The notes under the pieces: model-generated
Databases searched by the model: none
What the model was told of the DNA's origin: nothing
The model's input: only the letters and a program-made list of their open reading frames with translations
DNA from: AG2 sp036493735
Lineage (GTDB): Bacteria; Gemmatimonadota; Gemmatimonadetes; Gemmatimonadales; Gemmatimonadaceae
Direction of reading: 5' to 3'
Assembly (NCBI GenBank): GCA_036493735.1
Contig: DASXPH010000090.1
Span: 62,001 to 126,000 of the forward strand
Length of the DNA stretch: 64,000 nucleotides
Position numbers and translations under genes: made by a program
Shown here: positions 16,215 through 25,219 of the stretch, in pieces
Position numbering within the stretch: the stretch's first letter is position 1
Layout: each line of letters begins with the position of its first letter

Positions 16215-18107
16215 ATGCACACTGCTCGCAGGATTCTCACGCTCGCCACCGCGGTCGCCGTGGGTGCCGTCTCCACGGTGCACGCACAGACGTATCCGAC
16301 CGGCAACGATCCTCGCAATGGCCTGAAGCCGGGTATGTACGATGCGGGGGAGGCGGCGCAGGGGATGCGCCTTGTCTCGTTCTCGAAGAAGCCGGCGCAG
16401 TTCGACACGGCGCGCGGACTCACCTTCATCAATTCCGATCTCGCGTTCCGCGATCACTACGTCTATCAGGGCAATTTTGCAGGTTTCACGATCTGGGATG
16501 TGAAGAATCCCGCGAAGCCACGGGTGATCTCCGTCGTGTCGTGCATAACGTCGCAGGGCGATCCGTCGATCATCGGCAACCTGCTTTTCATCTCGGCTGA
16601 AGGAAACGGCAATCGTACCGATTGCGCGAAGGGCGGGGTGAAGGAAGCTCAGGAGCACATGGCGGGCGTGCGCATCTACGACGTATCCAATCCCGCGTCG
16701 CCGAAGCTCATCAAGAATGTGCAGACGTGCAAAGGTTCGCACACGCACACGGTGATCCCCGATCCGAAAGACCCGAACGTGGTCTACATCTACATCTCGG
16801 GCAGCCAGATGGCGCGTCTCGCGACGGAGCTCGCGGGATGCAACAACGGCAGCGATCCAGCCGATGTTAACAACTCGCTATATCGCCTCGACGTGATCAA
16901 GGTGCCGCTCAAGCACCCCGAACAGGCAGAAGTCGTTACGGGCGCTCGCATCTTTACTGGCCTCGAGCCAGCGGCCACGAGCGCGATGCGTCGCGAAGCG
17001 ATGGCGGAGCGCGCGGCGCGCGGTGGACGTGGCGGTCGCGGTAATGGCGAGCCAGCCGCAGTCCCCGCTGGCGTACCGGCGAGTGCGGCTGCTGCTCCTG
17101 CAGCCCCAGCGCGGCCCTTCGATCCCAGTAAGAGTGGGCCGTGGAACTGCCATGACGTGACGGCCTATCCCTCGATGCATCTGCTCGCCGGCGCGTGCGC
17201 CAGCTACGGATTGCTGGTGGACATCTCGAATCCTGAGCACCCGGTGCGGCTCGATGCGAAGGCGGACACAAATTTCTCGCTCTGGCATACCGCGGTATTC
17301 AGCAACGACGGCTCGAAGGTCGTCTTCACCGACGAGTGGGGCGGTGGCACGTCCCCCATGTGTCAGGCGACGAGCATGATGGAGATGGGTGGCAACTCCA
17401 TCCTCACCATTCACGACAACAAGCTGACGCAGCACGCGTATTTCAAGATTCCGTCGGCTCAAACGGCGCAGGAGAATTGCGTGTCGCATAACGGCGGTCT
17501 CGTTCCTGTGCCGGGGCGCGATCTGTTCGTCCAGGGCTGGTATCAGGGCGGTGTGGACGTCAGCGACTTCACCGATCCCGATCATCCCTTCGAAGTCGCC
17601 TTCTTCGATCGCGGCCCCGTCGATCCACCGCCGGCGCCAGGCGACACGACCACCGCGGTCAGCCGCTTCCGCGGCACGATCGGCGGGTCGTGGGGGGCCT
17701 ACTACTGGAACGGCTACATCTATTCCTCCGAGCTCGCTCGCGGCTTTGATGTTCTGCAATTGGTTCCGACTGAAAAGCTGTCTGCCAATGAAATCGCAGC
17801 AGCGAAGCTCGTTCGCATGGAGCAGTACAATCCGCAGAGCCAGCCGCACTACACCTTCCCACCCGCCTTCCCTGTGGTTCGGTCGTACCTCGATCAACTC
17901 GTGCGTAACAACGGACTGGCGAGCGACAAGACGGGCTCGATCGACAAGGCACTCACGACTGCAGAGCGTCAGTCTGGCGCGGCACGGGCGAAGACGCTGA
18001 CGACTCTCGCCTCGCAGGTTGATGGCGACGTGGCGGGCGCGTCGGATCCGCAGCGCGTGAAGACGATGGCGGCGGAGATTCGCCGCCTCGCCGCGGCCTC
18101 GAAGTAA
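16215..18107 (+). CDS. Secreted LVIVD-repeat beta-propeller protein
   Basis: The 630-residue protein has a signal peptide (ends STVHAQ). Repeated blades of the LVIVD type follow (GFTIWDVKNPAKPRVISVV, VRIYDVSNPASPKLIKNV, GLLVDISNPEHPVRL, VDVSDFTDPDHPFEV). They predict an exported beta-propeller. A low-complexity Arg/Gly/Pro/Ala insert separates blades near residues 255-300. The tail (last 70 residues) is helical. The family has no assigned enzymatic role and often sits beside DUF305 genes, as here. I chose ATG 16215, which gives a clean signal peptide with GGAG about 10 bases upstream. A strong terminator follows. Confidence 0.88.
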   Translation: MHTARRILTLATAVAVGAVSTVHAQTYPTGNDPRNGLKPGMYDAGEAAQGMRLVSFSKKPAQFDTARGLTFINSDLAFRDHYVYQGNFAGFTIWDVKNPAKPRVISVVSCITSQGDPSIIGNLLFISAEGNGNRTDCAKGGVKEAQEHMAGVRIYDVSNPASPKLIKNVQTCKGSHTHTVIPDPKDPNVVYIYISGSQMARLATELAGCNNGSDPADVNNSLYRLDVIKVPLKHPEQAEVVTGARIFTGLEPAATSAMRREAMAERAARGGRGGRGNGEPAAVPAGVPASAAAAPAAPARPFDPSKSGPWNCHDVTAYPSMHLLAGACASYGLLVDISNPEHPVRLDAKADTNFSLWHTAVFSNDGSKVVFTDEWGGGTSPMCQATSMMEMGGNSILTIHDNKLTQHAYFKIPSAQTAQENCVSHNGGLVPVPGRDLFVQGWYQGGVDVSDFTDPDHPFEVAFFDRGPVDPPPAPGDTTTAVSRFRGTIGGSWGAYYWNGYIYSSELARGFDVLQLVPTEKLSANEIAAAKLVRMEQYNPQSQPHYTFPPAFPVVRSYLDQLVRNNGLASDKTGSIDKALTTAERQSGAARAKTLTTLASQVDGDVAGASDPQRVKTMAAEIRRLAAASK

Positions 18108-18123
18108 GTCGAGAATCACCAAG

Positions 18124-18161
18124 GAGATGGCCTGCCGCGAAGCGGCAGGCCATCTCTTTTT
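18124..18161 (+). terminator. Strong intrinsic terminator after the LVIVD gene
   Basis: A perfect 15-bp stem (18124-18138 with 18142-18156), GAA loop and T run at 18157-18161. It ends the DUF305/LVIVD transcript. Its core ATGGCCTGCC is shared with the hairpin at 18565. Confidence 0.95.
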
Positions 18162-18244
18162 CCCCGCCGGGCCGGGTTGAATCATCGCGCTGCCCGTTTC
18201 CGTAGTGCTTCCTTGTTTCAGCTCTCGCACTCGGAGGAGTACAG

Positions 18245-18535
18245 ATGAGAGTACTGTGGACGCTTTTCAAGGTCGTGATCGCCCTCGCATTGGCGATTCC
18301 GCTTTCGATACTGGTGTTGGCAACGGCTCTCGGGATTCTCGGCGCGCTGGTTGGCGTCGCCATTCTCGCGCTCAAGGTGGCGGTCTGTGCCGCGGTTGGG
18401 TTCGCCGCTTTCAGAGTTATTGCGCGACTTCTTGGTGGTCCGGCGCAGCCAAAGCGGGTGAGCGAGCTGCCACCGGTTGATCCGCACTACGAGGCGGCAA
18501 TGCGAGAGCTGGATCGGGAGCTCGGGGTGCGCTGA
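18245..18535 (+). CDS. Small two-helix membrane protein (96 aa)
   Basis: ATG 18245 follows GGAGGAG. The product has two hydrophobic segments (about residues 5-33 and 34-62, very Ala/Leu/Val-rich) and a short charged tail (PVDPHYEAAMRELDRELG). It is flanked on both sides by strong intrinsic terminators, so it is a single-gene transcript. No family is recognised. A role in the inner membrane or a stress role is possible but not shown by the sequence. Confidence 0.75.
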   Translation: MRVLWTLFKVVIALALAIPLSILVLATALGILGALVGVAILALKVAVCAAVGFAAFRVIARLLGGPAQPKRVSELPPVDPHYEAAMRELDRELGVR

Positions 18536-18564
18536 AGGTCAACGCAATTTGCGGGTAATGGGCG

Positions 18565-18598
18565 AAAAATGGCCTGCCTTCGTCGGCAGGCCATTTTT
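18565..18598 (+). terminator. Intrinsic terminator after the 96-aa membrane gene
   Basis: A 14-bp stem (AAAAATGGCCTGCC with GGCAGGCCATTTTT) around a 6-nt TTCGTC loop, with the T run inside the right arm. The inner ten stem bases equal part of the terminator at 18124. Confidence 0.93.
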
Positions 18599-18772
18599 GC
18601 TCTCGCCGCGCGGCTCTTTGAGGTCCTCCGCATTGGACCATGAGCCAATACTATCGGCGTCGCGCCCTCACCAGCCTCCTGCGGCGGCTGTTTATCACTC
18701 CTCCGGAGGCAGGCTCGGCTTGCAATCACAATCAGGCGGGCGGACTCACGTGGTCGCTGATCCCCGTCGTCG

Positions 18773-20368
18773 ATGAATTCGACGGCACCGTCCGGGCAGA
18801 CGGACGTCGTCAGCTCTCGATATCGCGGGGCGCCAGCCATCCCGCTGAGCGCCGCGGAGTACCGCGCGTTGGTCGATAACTCGCCGGTCATGATCTGGCG
18901 AGCTGGGGTGGAGGGAGGCTGCGACTACTTCAATGAGAGCTGGCTCGCCTTCACGGGCAGAACGCTCGACCAGGAGCTCGACCAAGGCTGGACGGAGGCA
19001 GTGCACGCCGACGACCTCGACTCGTGCGTCGCACAGTATCGCGAGCACTTTCAGAAGTGCGAGCGATTCGAGCTCGAGTACCGGCTGCGGCGTCACGACG
19101 GCGTCTACCGGTGGGTCCTCGACCGCGGCGTTCCGCTTTATGCGGAAGACGGAAGCTTCAAAGGCTTCATCGGCAGCTGCGTGGACGTGGAGGAGCGTCA
19201 TCGGGCCCTCGAAGTAGAAGCCGAGCTGCATCAGCAGGTCCTTGGGTTCTACAGCGAGTTGCGCGAGCGCGAGGCGAAAATTCGGCGTCTCATCGATTCG
19301 AACATCGTCGGCGTCGTATTCTCGAATATCGAGAGCGAGATCTACGAGGCGAACGACGCGTTCCTTCGGATGGTCGGATTCACACAGGCAGATGTCGATG
19401 CCCGCCGGCTACGATGGCGGGAGCTGACTGCGCCTGAGTGGACCGCGGTGAGCGAGTCGGCCGCGCAACAGATCAGAGCGACCGGAAGCTGCGACATCTT
19501 CGAGAAGGAATATGTTCGGAAGGATGGCAGCAGAGTGCCGGTCCTGATGGGAGCGGCGTCCGTCGACGACGCTCGAAACGAAATCGTCGCATTCGTCCTC
19601 GACATCACGGAGCGAAAGCGCAACGAGGAAGAGCGCGAGCGATTGCGGGCCGAGCTGGCGTACATGAGTAGGGTCCTCACGATGGGTGAGCTGGCAGCCT
19701 CGCTGGCGCACGACATCAGGCAGCCGATCAGCGCGGCGCTGGTCTGCGCGGCGAGCTGTGAGCAGTTACTCAGCCGGGCGACGCTGGATCTCGCTGAGCT
19801 GCGTGAAGCGGCAGGACGCATGTCAGTGGAGATCACGCGCGCTAGTGAGATCATCGATCGCGTGCGCCTGCTTTATATGCGCACGCCTCCACGCAAGGAT
19901 CCGGTAGACGCCAACGATCTGGTCCGCGACATGGTGGCGCTCCTGTCGGGGGAGGCGACGCAGCATCGCGTTTCGATCCGGACGGAGTTGCGGCCGGTCC
20001 TGCCGCGTGTCTCCGCGGATCGCGTTCAGCTGCAGCAGGTGCTGCTGAATCTGATGCTCAACGCGATCGAATCGATGAAGGGCGCTCCGGGTGAGATACT
20101 GATCACGTCGCGCCCGACGGCGAGGAACGATGTGCTCATCTCGGTGACCGACGCGGGGGTCGGTCTGCCCGAACAGGCCGATCGCATTTTCGATGCGTTC
20201 TTCACGACGAAGCCACAGGGCATGGGGATGGGCCTTGCGATCAGCCGCGCGATCGTCGAGTCGCACGGGGGCCGGCTCTGGGCGCATGGCAACGCGGAAC
20301 GGGGCGCGACATTCCAGTTCACGCTGCCTAACGCTGGAGAGGAGCCCGTCGTCGCTTGGCCGACCTGA
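18773..20368 (+). CDS. PAS-PAS sensor histidine kinase
   Basis: The 531-residue protein has no transmembrane segment, so it should be cytoplasmic. Two PAS domains (about 27-148 and 163-287) are each followed by PAC-like strands (YRLRRHDGVYRWVLDRG; VRKDGSRVPVLMG). The HisKA region carries the phospho-acceptor His313 in SLAHDIRQPISA. The ATPase domain has the N-box LLNLMLNAIESM, the G1 box VTDAGVGLP and the G2 region PQGMGMGLAISRAIVESHGG. This is the FixL/NodV-like group that usually pairs with a LuxR-family response regulator, but none is adjacent. The start at ATG 18773 lacks a good ribosome binding site and could be wrong by some codons. The next gene overlaps its end by 13 bp. Confidence 0.92.
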   Translation: MNSTAPSGQTDVVSSRYRGAPAIPLSAAEYRALVDNSPVMIWRAGVEGGCDYFNESWLAFTGRTLDQELDQGWTEAVHADDLDSCVAQYREHFQKCERFELEYRLRRHDGVYRWVLDRGVPLYAEDGSFKGFIGSCVDVEERHRALEVEAELHQQVLGFYSELREREAKIRRLIDSNIVGVVFSNIESEIYEANDAFLRMVGFTQADVDARRLRWRELTAPEWTAVSESAAQQIRATGSCDIFEKEYVRKDGSRVPVLMGAASVDDARNEIVAFVLDITERKRNEEERERLRAELAYMSRVLTMGELAASLAHDIRQPISAALVCAASCEQLLSRATLDLAELREAAGRMSVEITRASEIIDRVRLLYMRTPPRKDPVDANDLVRDMVALLSGEATQHRVSIRTELRPVLPRVSADRVQLQQVLLNLMLNAIESMKGAPGEILITSRPTARNDVLISVTDAGVGLPEQADRIFDAFFTTKPQGMGMGLAISRAIVESHGGRLWAHGNAERGATFQFTLPNAGEEPVVAWPT

Positions 20369-20832
20369 CCGGGCCACCAACGGTTGCCGATGGCGCGAAG
20401 CCCCACGACATATCTGTGGAGCTGTCGTCGCGGCGCACGGGGATGTCATTCCAGCGCACGCGAATGAGCGCGGATCGGACGCTGATGAGCGTCATTCGGA
20501 CGTCGCTCTCGCTGATCGGCTTCGGCTTCACGATCTATCAAGTCTTTTCGCACCTGCAGGAAGAGCACGTGATCCTTCGCGCGCACGCGCCGCGAAACTT
20601 CGGCGCGGCGCTGATCATTCTTGGCGTGGCGATGGTTGCCGTCGGCATCATCTTCCACGTGCAGTTCATGATCAGCCTGCGCCGCGAGCGCGAAGACATG
20701 CGTGTGAGCGGACTCATTCATGGCGAGAGTGAGTTTCCGCTGTCGTTCACGCTCGCGGTGGCCATCCTGCTGCTACTGCTCGGTATCGCGGCGATCGCGA
20801 GCGTGGTGTTCCACAACGGCCCGTTCGGCTGA
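20356..20832 (+). CDS. DUF202 (YidH-like) membrane protein
   Basis: This 158-residue protein carries the DUF202 signature around MSFQRTRMSADRTLMSVIRT, followed by three transmembrane helices (about 49-67, 83-105 and 131-153). The start is a TTG inside the kinase gene with GAGGAG upstream, giving translational coupling with the kinase. The function of DUF202 is not known. Coupling to a sensor kinase is suggestive but may be chance. Confidence 0.85.
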   Translation: MADLTGPPTVADGAKPHDISVELSSRRTGMSFQRTRMSADRTLMSVIRTSLSLIGFGFTIYQVFSHLQEEHVILRAHAPRNFGAALIILGVAMVAVGIIFHVQFMISLRREREDMRVSGLIHGESEFPLSFTLAVAILLLLLGIAAIASVVFHNGPFG

Positions 20833-20937
20833 ATTGGTGGACCAACGGACAATGCCGCGACAATGAGCGACGTCTGATCGTGCTGGACGTAGCGGCGCCC
20901 GCCGCTTGCCAACACGCGACCTTCAGGAGAAGGGCAG

Positions 20938-21945
20938 ATGTCGATCACACGATCGCTCGACGAAGTCATCATTGCCGACGTGCACGGATCGAGGATGCCG
21001 GCGGCCGACATGCTCTGGATTCCGGGTCGGGAGTTCACCGCCGGTTCCAATGGTCACTATCCGGACGAGCGGCCGACGCATCGCGTGCGCGTGGAGGGAT
21101 TCTGGATCGACAGGTACCCGGTGACGAACGAGCGATTTGCCCGCTTCGTGGCCGAAACCGGGCACGTCACCTTCGCCGAGATCGCGCCGACCGCGGCCGA
21201 CTATCCTGGTGCGCTGCCGGAGATGTTACGGCCGGGATCTTTAGTCTTCACGAAACCCTTCCACCCCGTGGACCTCGGCGACATCCGCAACTGGTGGACA
21301 TTCATGTTCGGCGCGGACTGGCGACATCCGCAGGGGCCGGACAGCTCGATCGACGGTCTCGCGCAGCATCCTGTCGTTCACGTGTCCTATTCCGATGTGG
21401 CAGCCTACGCCGCCTGGTCGGGTCAGCAGATTCCGACGGAGGCGGAGTGGGAGCTCGCTGCGCGCGGCGGTCTCGAAGGGGTGGAGTATGCCTGGGGCGA
21501 CGAGCTCACGCCTAACGGGCGATTCATGGCCAACACGTGGCAAGGACGCTTCCCGTACGAGAATCTCGTCGAAGACGGCTACGAGGGTACCTCACCGGTG
21601 GACGTCTTTCCGCCCAACGGCTACGGCGTGCACGACATGATCGGCAACGTCTGGGAGTGGACAAGCGACTGGTACCGCGCCAGTCGCAAGGGGGCGCCGG
21701 CGTCGTGCTGCGGCCCGCAGAGCGCACTGAGCCTGCAAATGGAGAGCTGCGATCCGTGTCAGCCGGCGATTCGAATTCCGCGCAAGGTGCTGAAGGGGGG
21801 CTCTCATCTCTGCGCGCCTAACTACTGTCGTCGGTATCGGCCGGCAGCGCGCTTTCCGCAACCCATCGATACGTCCACCTGTCACGTTGGCTTCCGGTGC
21901 ATCGTCCGGCCGTCCCAGGCAGTGAAGACGCCGGAGCATGCCTGA
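20938..21945 (+). CDS. Formylglycine-generating enzyme (sulfatase activator)
   Basis: The 335-residue protein belongs to the FGE-sulfatase (SUMF1) fold: MLWIPGREFTAGSNGHYPDE at the start, WIDRYPVTNERFARFV, IPTEAEWELAARGG, then GNVWEWTSDWYR. The copper-binding pair of active FGEs is present as Cys292 and Cys297 in GGSHLCAPNYCRRYRPAAR, which sets it apart from inactive paralogues. It would oxidise the Cys of CxAxR sulfatases to formylglycine. A matching type I sulfatase lies 1.7 kb downstream. AGGAGAAGG precedes ATG 20938. Its stop overlaps the next start by 8 bp (ATGCCTGA). Confidence 0.92.
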   Translation: MSITRSLDEVIIADVHGSRMPAADMLWIPGREFTAGSNGHYPDERPTHRVRVEGFWIDRYPVTNERFARFVAETGHVTFAEIAPTAADYPGALPEMLRPGSLVFTKPFHPVDLGDIRNWWTFMFGADWRHPQGPDSSIDGLAQHPVVHVSYSDVAAYAAWSGQQIPTEAEWELAARGGLEGVEYAWGDELTPNGRFMANTWQGRFPYENLVEDGYEGTSPVDVFPPNGYGVHDMIGNVWEWTSDWYRASRKGAPASCCGPQSALSLQMESCDPCQPAIRIPRKVLKGGSHLCAPNYCRRYRPAARFPQPIDTSTCHVGFRCIVRPSQAVKTPEHA

Positions 21946-22615
21946 GGGCCGGTCCTTCTGGGCTCGCCAACTCGATAGCGATTTCGCGGCGGCGCTGCTG
22001 CTCGCTGTGGCAGCGCTGGCGACGGCGTGGAGCAGCTACCAGGCTTCGATCTGGGGCGGAATTGAAGCCGCGGAATACACGTACTCATCCGTGCTTCGCG
22101 ACAAGGAGGCCGCGGCCCGGAACGAGGTGGATCGCCGCCGCATGCTCGACGTGATGTTGTTCACGCAGTGGCTGGAAGCGTTCACATACCGGCGCGATAC
22201 GCTGGCCAGGTTCTATGAGCTGCATTTTCGCCCCGAGTTCCGGCCATCCTTCGAGCGCTGGCGACAGAATGCCACAACGGCCAATCTCACGGCGACACCA
22301 TTCGATGGACTGGACTATCGTCAGAGGACGGAGGGAAACATCGCCCACTACGATTCGGCGTCGTGGCACGCACTGAGGGTCGCGCGGCAGGCGAATGGGG
22401 TTTCCGACAACTACGTGTTCGTGACGGTGATTCTGGCGTCCGTGCTGTTCTTTGCGGGCGCCGTGCGGCCGCTGGTGGATCTCCGGCTCCGAAAAACGAC
22501 GGTGGTCATCGCTGGCGTATTCCTGGTGTGGGCTGTCATTCGCCTCGTCCGGACGCCGGTGGCGGGCCGGGACCGGGGCGCTACACGCGCGCTGGCCCCT
22601 CTCTCACCGCCATGA
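21938..22615 (+). CDS. Membrane protein coupled to the FGE gene
   Basis: The 225-residue protein has one N-terminal membrane helix (about 15-33, ALLLAVAALATAWSSYQASI), a long soluble region, and two C-terminal helices (about 155-173 and 181-198). The pattern WSSYQASIWGG and FYELHFRPEFRPSFERW recurs in an unnamed bacterial membrane family. No catalytic motif is visible. The start overlaps the FGE stop, so the two are translated together; whether it helps sulfatase maturation is unknown. Its 3' end overlaps the convergent DUF1622 gene by 35 bp. Confidence 0.75.
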   Translation: MPEGRSFWARQLDSDFAAALLLAVAALATAWSSYQASIWGGIEAAEYTYSSVLRDKEAAARNEVDRRRMLDVMLFTQWLEAFTYRRDTLARFYELHFRPEFRPSFERWRQNATTANLTATPFDGLDYRQRTEGNIAHYDSASWHALRVARQANGVSDNYVFVTVILASVLFFAGAVRPLVDLRLRKTTVVIAGVFLVWAVIRLVRTPVAGRDRGATRALAPLSPP

Positions 22616-22958
22616 GCGTTCGCTCATCGTCCATCTCGCGGGCGAGGAAGAAGTTGAGCAGCGTTCGGATCGCGGCGATCGCGGCGAGAATGCCGAGCTG
22701 ATTCCAGCTGGGTGAGATGGCTGTCTCGAGGACATCCGCGGCGAGCTGAAACTCGAGCGCGAGCGCGAGATAGCGTGCGAAGTCGAGTCGCACCTGGGTG
22801 AAGCGTTGTTGGCCGCGCACGGCTTTCGGAAGCGATGCCACGGCCTTGATGCCGCCTAACGCGATGACGAGAATGCCCGCGCCGTCGAGACCCAGGCGAA
22901 TCCAGGTCGTAGCGACGTCGATGATCCACGTGGGCGCCGAGAGATCCGGGGTGAGCAT
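22581..22958 (-). CDS. DUF1622 membrane protein
   Basis: The 125-residue protein has three membrane helices, and the family pattern RLDFARYLALALEFQLAADVL and TAISPSWNQLGILAAIAAIR typical of DUF1622. The start is ATG 22958, with AGGAG directly upstream; a longer open frame upstream is not supported. It converges with and slightly overlaps the FGE-linked membrane gene. The function is unknown. Confidence 0.88.
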   Translation of the reverse strand: MLTPDLSAPTWIIDVATTWIRLGLDGAGILVIALGGIKAVASLPKAVRGQQRFTQVRLDFARYLALALEFQLAADVLETAISPSWNQLGILAAIAAIRTLLNFFLAREMDDERTLMAVREGPARV

Positions 22959-23107
22959 TTCTCCTGTGCGAAGGGCGCGTGAGAACACCTTAGACGCCGA
23001 CGCGCTCGATTCGCATTGGACCAACAACCATTCCGCTGGCGGCCGCGACCTGGTGTGGCCCGAGCGCGGTCCACCGAACATGTTTCGAGTCCCTCCTCCG
23101 TTTGTTC

Positions 23108-23563
23108 ATGTTCCGCATACATCTCATTGGAGCTCGGCCGAGTTACACGGCCAGCCCCTCGTGCACCTTGGGTGAGCTCGTCATCGGCCCCAACCGTCTT
23201 CGCTTCGAGCTCGATCTCACACACTGGTCCGCTACCGATTACGAGCGGCAATGGCAGTCCGGGATCATGCGTCTCGTTCACGGCGCCACGTCGTCCGCGC
23301 TGATGATGGCGTACCGCGGCAAAGGCGCGGACGCGGTGCACCGCATGTGGGCGCTGTGGCGGTTGGGCGACGATGCCTACGTGCAGCCACACGCCGTGCT
23401 GGCGCGTGAGCTGGACGCACCGTTTGATGCGCGCTCGCCTCACGAGCACGTGGGGGATCGCATCCCCGTAACGGAGCAGGCGCTACCGTTGGGGGAATGG
23501 CGCGTGCAGATCGAGCAATTGTTCGCCGCGGCGCTGCGCATTCGCTGGCCTTTCAGCCAATAG
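23108..23563 (+). CDS. CdiI_4-like immunity-type protein (tentative)
   Basis: A 151-residue soluble protein with LGELVIGPNRLRFELDLTHW, YERQWQSGIMRLVHG, MWALWRLGDDAYVQPHAVL and a PLGEWRVQIEQL ending. The order of these segments (a strand pair, a W..DYE.QW helix, a WW-L-R-GD strand and a final GEW) resembles what I recall of contact-dependent inhibition immunity proteins (CdiI_4 group). No CdiA, Rhs or other toxin is nearby. The start is uncertain: ATG 23108 is used, a TTG six bases earlier is in frame, and neither has a clear binding site. If the assignment is wrong this is an unassigned hypothetical protein. Confidence 0.45.
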   Translation: MFRIHLIGARPSYTASPSCTLGELVIGPNRLRFELDLTHWSATDYERQWQSGIMRLVHGATSSALMMAYRGKGADAVHRMWALWRLGDDAYVQPHAVLARELDAPFDARSPHEHVGDRIPVTEQALPLGEWRVQIEQLFAAALRIRWPFSQ

Positions 23564-23633
23564 CCGACGTCGTGCCTCCGCACGAATCTGACGCACGGCG
23601 CATCATGCGTCGCACGTCGACGGAGGGAGACAC

Positions 23634-25160
23634 ATGGCGCAGGGGAACACCGGCTTAGGTCGAAAGCCGAACATCCTCATTATCTGGGGCGATGACATCG
23701 GCTGGTTCAACATCAGTGCGTACAACCATGGCATCATGGGGTATCGCACCCCGAATATCGATCGCGTCGCCAAGGAAGGCTGTCTGTTCACGGACTGGTA
23801 CGGGCAGCAGAGCTGCACAGCTGGCCGCGCGGCATTCATCACGGGACAGAACCCGATCCGAACGGGCCTAACGAAGGTCGGGCTGCCGGGCGCCAAGATC
23901 GGACTGCAGCCGGAGGATCCGACGATCGCCGAGCTTCTGAAGCCGTTAGGCTATGCGACGGGGCAATTCGGGAAGAACCACCTCGGCGACCGCGACGAGT
24001 ACCTGCCGACAGTGCACGGCTTCGACGAGTTCTTCGGCAATCTCTATCATCTGAATGCCGAACAGGAGCCAGAGAATCCGGACTATCCCAAGGATCCGGA
24101 GTTCAAGAAGAAATTCGGCCCTCGTGGCGTGCTGCACAGCTGGGCGAATCCGGACGGCACGCAGAAGATCGTCAACACCGGGGCACTCGATACGACGCGC
24201 ATGCAGACGATCGACGACGAGTTTCTGGACGCGAGCCTGCAGTTCATCGACAAGGCGGTTCACGACGATAAGCCGTTCTTCGTCTGGTGGAACTCGACGC
24301 GCATGCACGTCTTTACGCATCTGAAGAAGGAGTCGCAGGGGAAGACCGGGCTGGGTGTCTATCCGGATGGCATGGTGGAGCATGACGGGCACGTCGGCAA
24401 GCTACTCGAAAAGCTCGACGCGTTAGGCGTGACCGACAATACGATTGTCATGTACTCCACGGACAACGGCGCCGAAGTGTGTACATGGCCGGACGGGGGC
24501 ACGACACCGTTCCGTGGAGAGAAGGACACCAACTATGAAGGCGGGTGGCGGGTGCCGTGCCTCGTTCGTTGGCCCGGCCTGATTCAGGCAGGCTCCGTGT
24601 CTAACGAGATCTTCTCGCATATGGATATGCTGCCTACGCTGCTCGCTGCCGCGGGCGAGCCGGACATCGTCGAGAAGGTCAGGCATGGTCACAAGACCGG
24701 CAACAAGACATTCAGGGTGTATCTCGATGGTTACAACATGCTCCCGCTGTGGAAGGGGGAGGTGAAGGAAAATCCGCGCAAGGGCATCATGTATTGGAGC
24801 GACGACGGCGAGCTGATGGCGCTGCGCGTGGGCCACTGGAAGGCGCATTTTCTCGATCAGCGTGGAGTCGGCTTCGACGTCTGGCGGGATCCGTTCGTCA
24901 CCTTACGTGTCCCTTCGCTCTACAATCTGCGGAGCGATCCATTCGAGCGTGGCGACGAGTCGATCTTCTACGGCAAATGGGTAGCCGACCGCATGTTCAC
25001 GTTCGTACCCGCGCAGGCAATCGTTGGCGAGTTTCTCAAGACCTTCGCGGAGTTTCCGCCGCGTCAGAAGCCGGCGAGCTTCAGCGTGGACGAGGCGCTG
25101 GCAGACGCGAAGGAAAAGGAGAACCAACTCGCCGGCGCGACGGGAGGCGGCCCGAAGTGA
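23634..25160 (+). CDS. Type I (formylglycine) arylsulfatase
   Basis: The 508-residue protein of the alkaline phosphatase superfamily has the metal site WGDDIGWFN near the N-terminus and the maturation motif C61-T-A-G-R in QQSCTAGRAAFITG. The active-site Lys/His are in FGKNHLGDRDEYL and the second metal motif is STDNGAE (about 280). The Cys-type motif requires FGE, and an FGE gene with its copper cysteines lies 1.7 kb upstream. No export signal is seen at the start (MAQGNTGLGRKPNIL), so it may be cytoplasmic or exported in another way. The substrate is unknown. GGAGGGAG precedes ATG 23634. A promoter-leader-hairpin unit follows the stop. Confidence 0.93.
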   Translation: MAQGNTGLGRKPNILIIWGDDIGWFNISAYNHGIMGYRTPNIDRVAKEGCLFTDWYGQQSCTAGRAAFITGQNPIRTGLTKVGLPGAKIGLQPEDPTIAELLKPLGYATGQFGKNHLGDRDEYLPTVHGFDEFFGNLYHLNAEQEPENPDYPKDPEFKKKFGPRGVLHSWANPDGTQKIVNTGALDTTRMQTIDDEFLDASLQFIDKAVHDDKPFFVWWNSTRMHVFTHLKKESQGKTGLGVYPDGMVEHDGHVGKLLEKLDALGVTDNTIVMYSTDNGAEVCTWPDGGTTPFRGEKDTNYEGGWRVPCLVRWPGLIQAGSVSNEIFSHMDMLPTLLAAAGEPDIVEKVRHGHKTGNKTFRVYLDGYNMLPLWKGEVKENPRKGIMYWSDDGELMALRVGHWKAHFLDQRGVGFDVWRDPFVTLRVPSLYNLRSDPFERGDESIFYGKWVADRMFTFVPAQAIVGEFLKTFAEFPPRQKPASFSVDEALADAKEKENQLAGATGGGPK

Positions 25161-25184
25161 CGTCGGTCGCGGCAATGACCCTGC

Positions 25185-25212
25185 TTGACGAGGCACGTCC
25201 CGTGCTTAGCTT
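25185..25212 (+). promoter_or_regulatory. Promoter of the leader-peptide unit
   Basis: TTGACG at 25185-25190 and TAGCTT at 25207-25212 are separated by 16 bp. The expected transcription start falls within a base or two of the ATG at 25220, so the leader ORF would be almost leaderless. Confidence 0.45.
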
Positions 25213-25219
25213 CGCGAAC

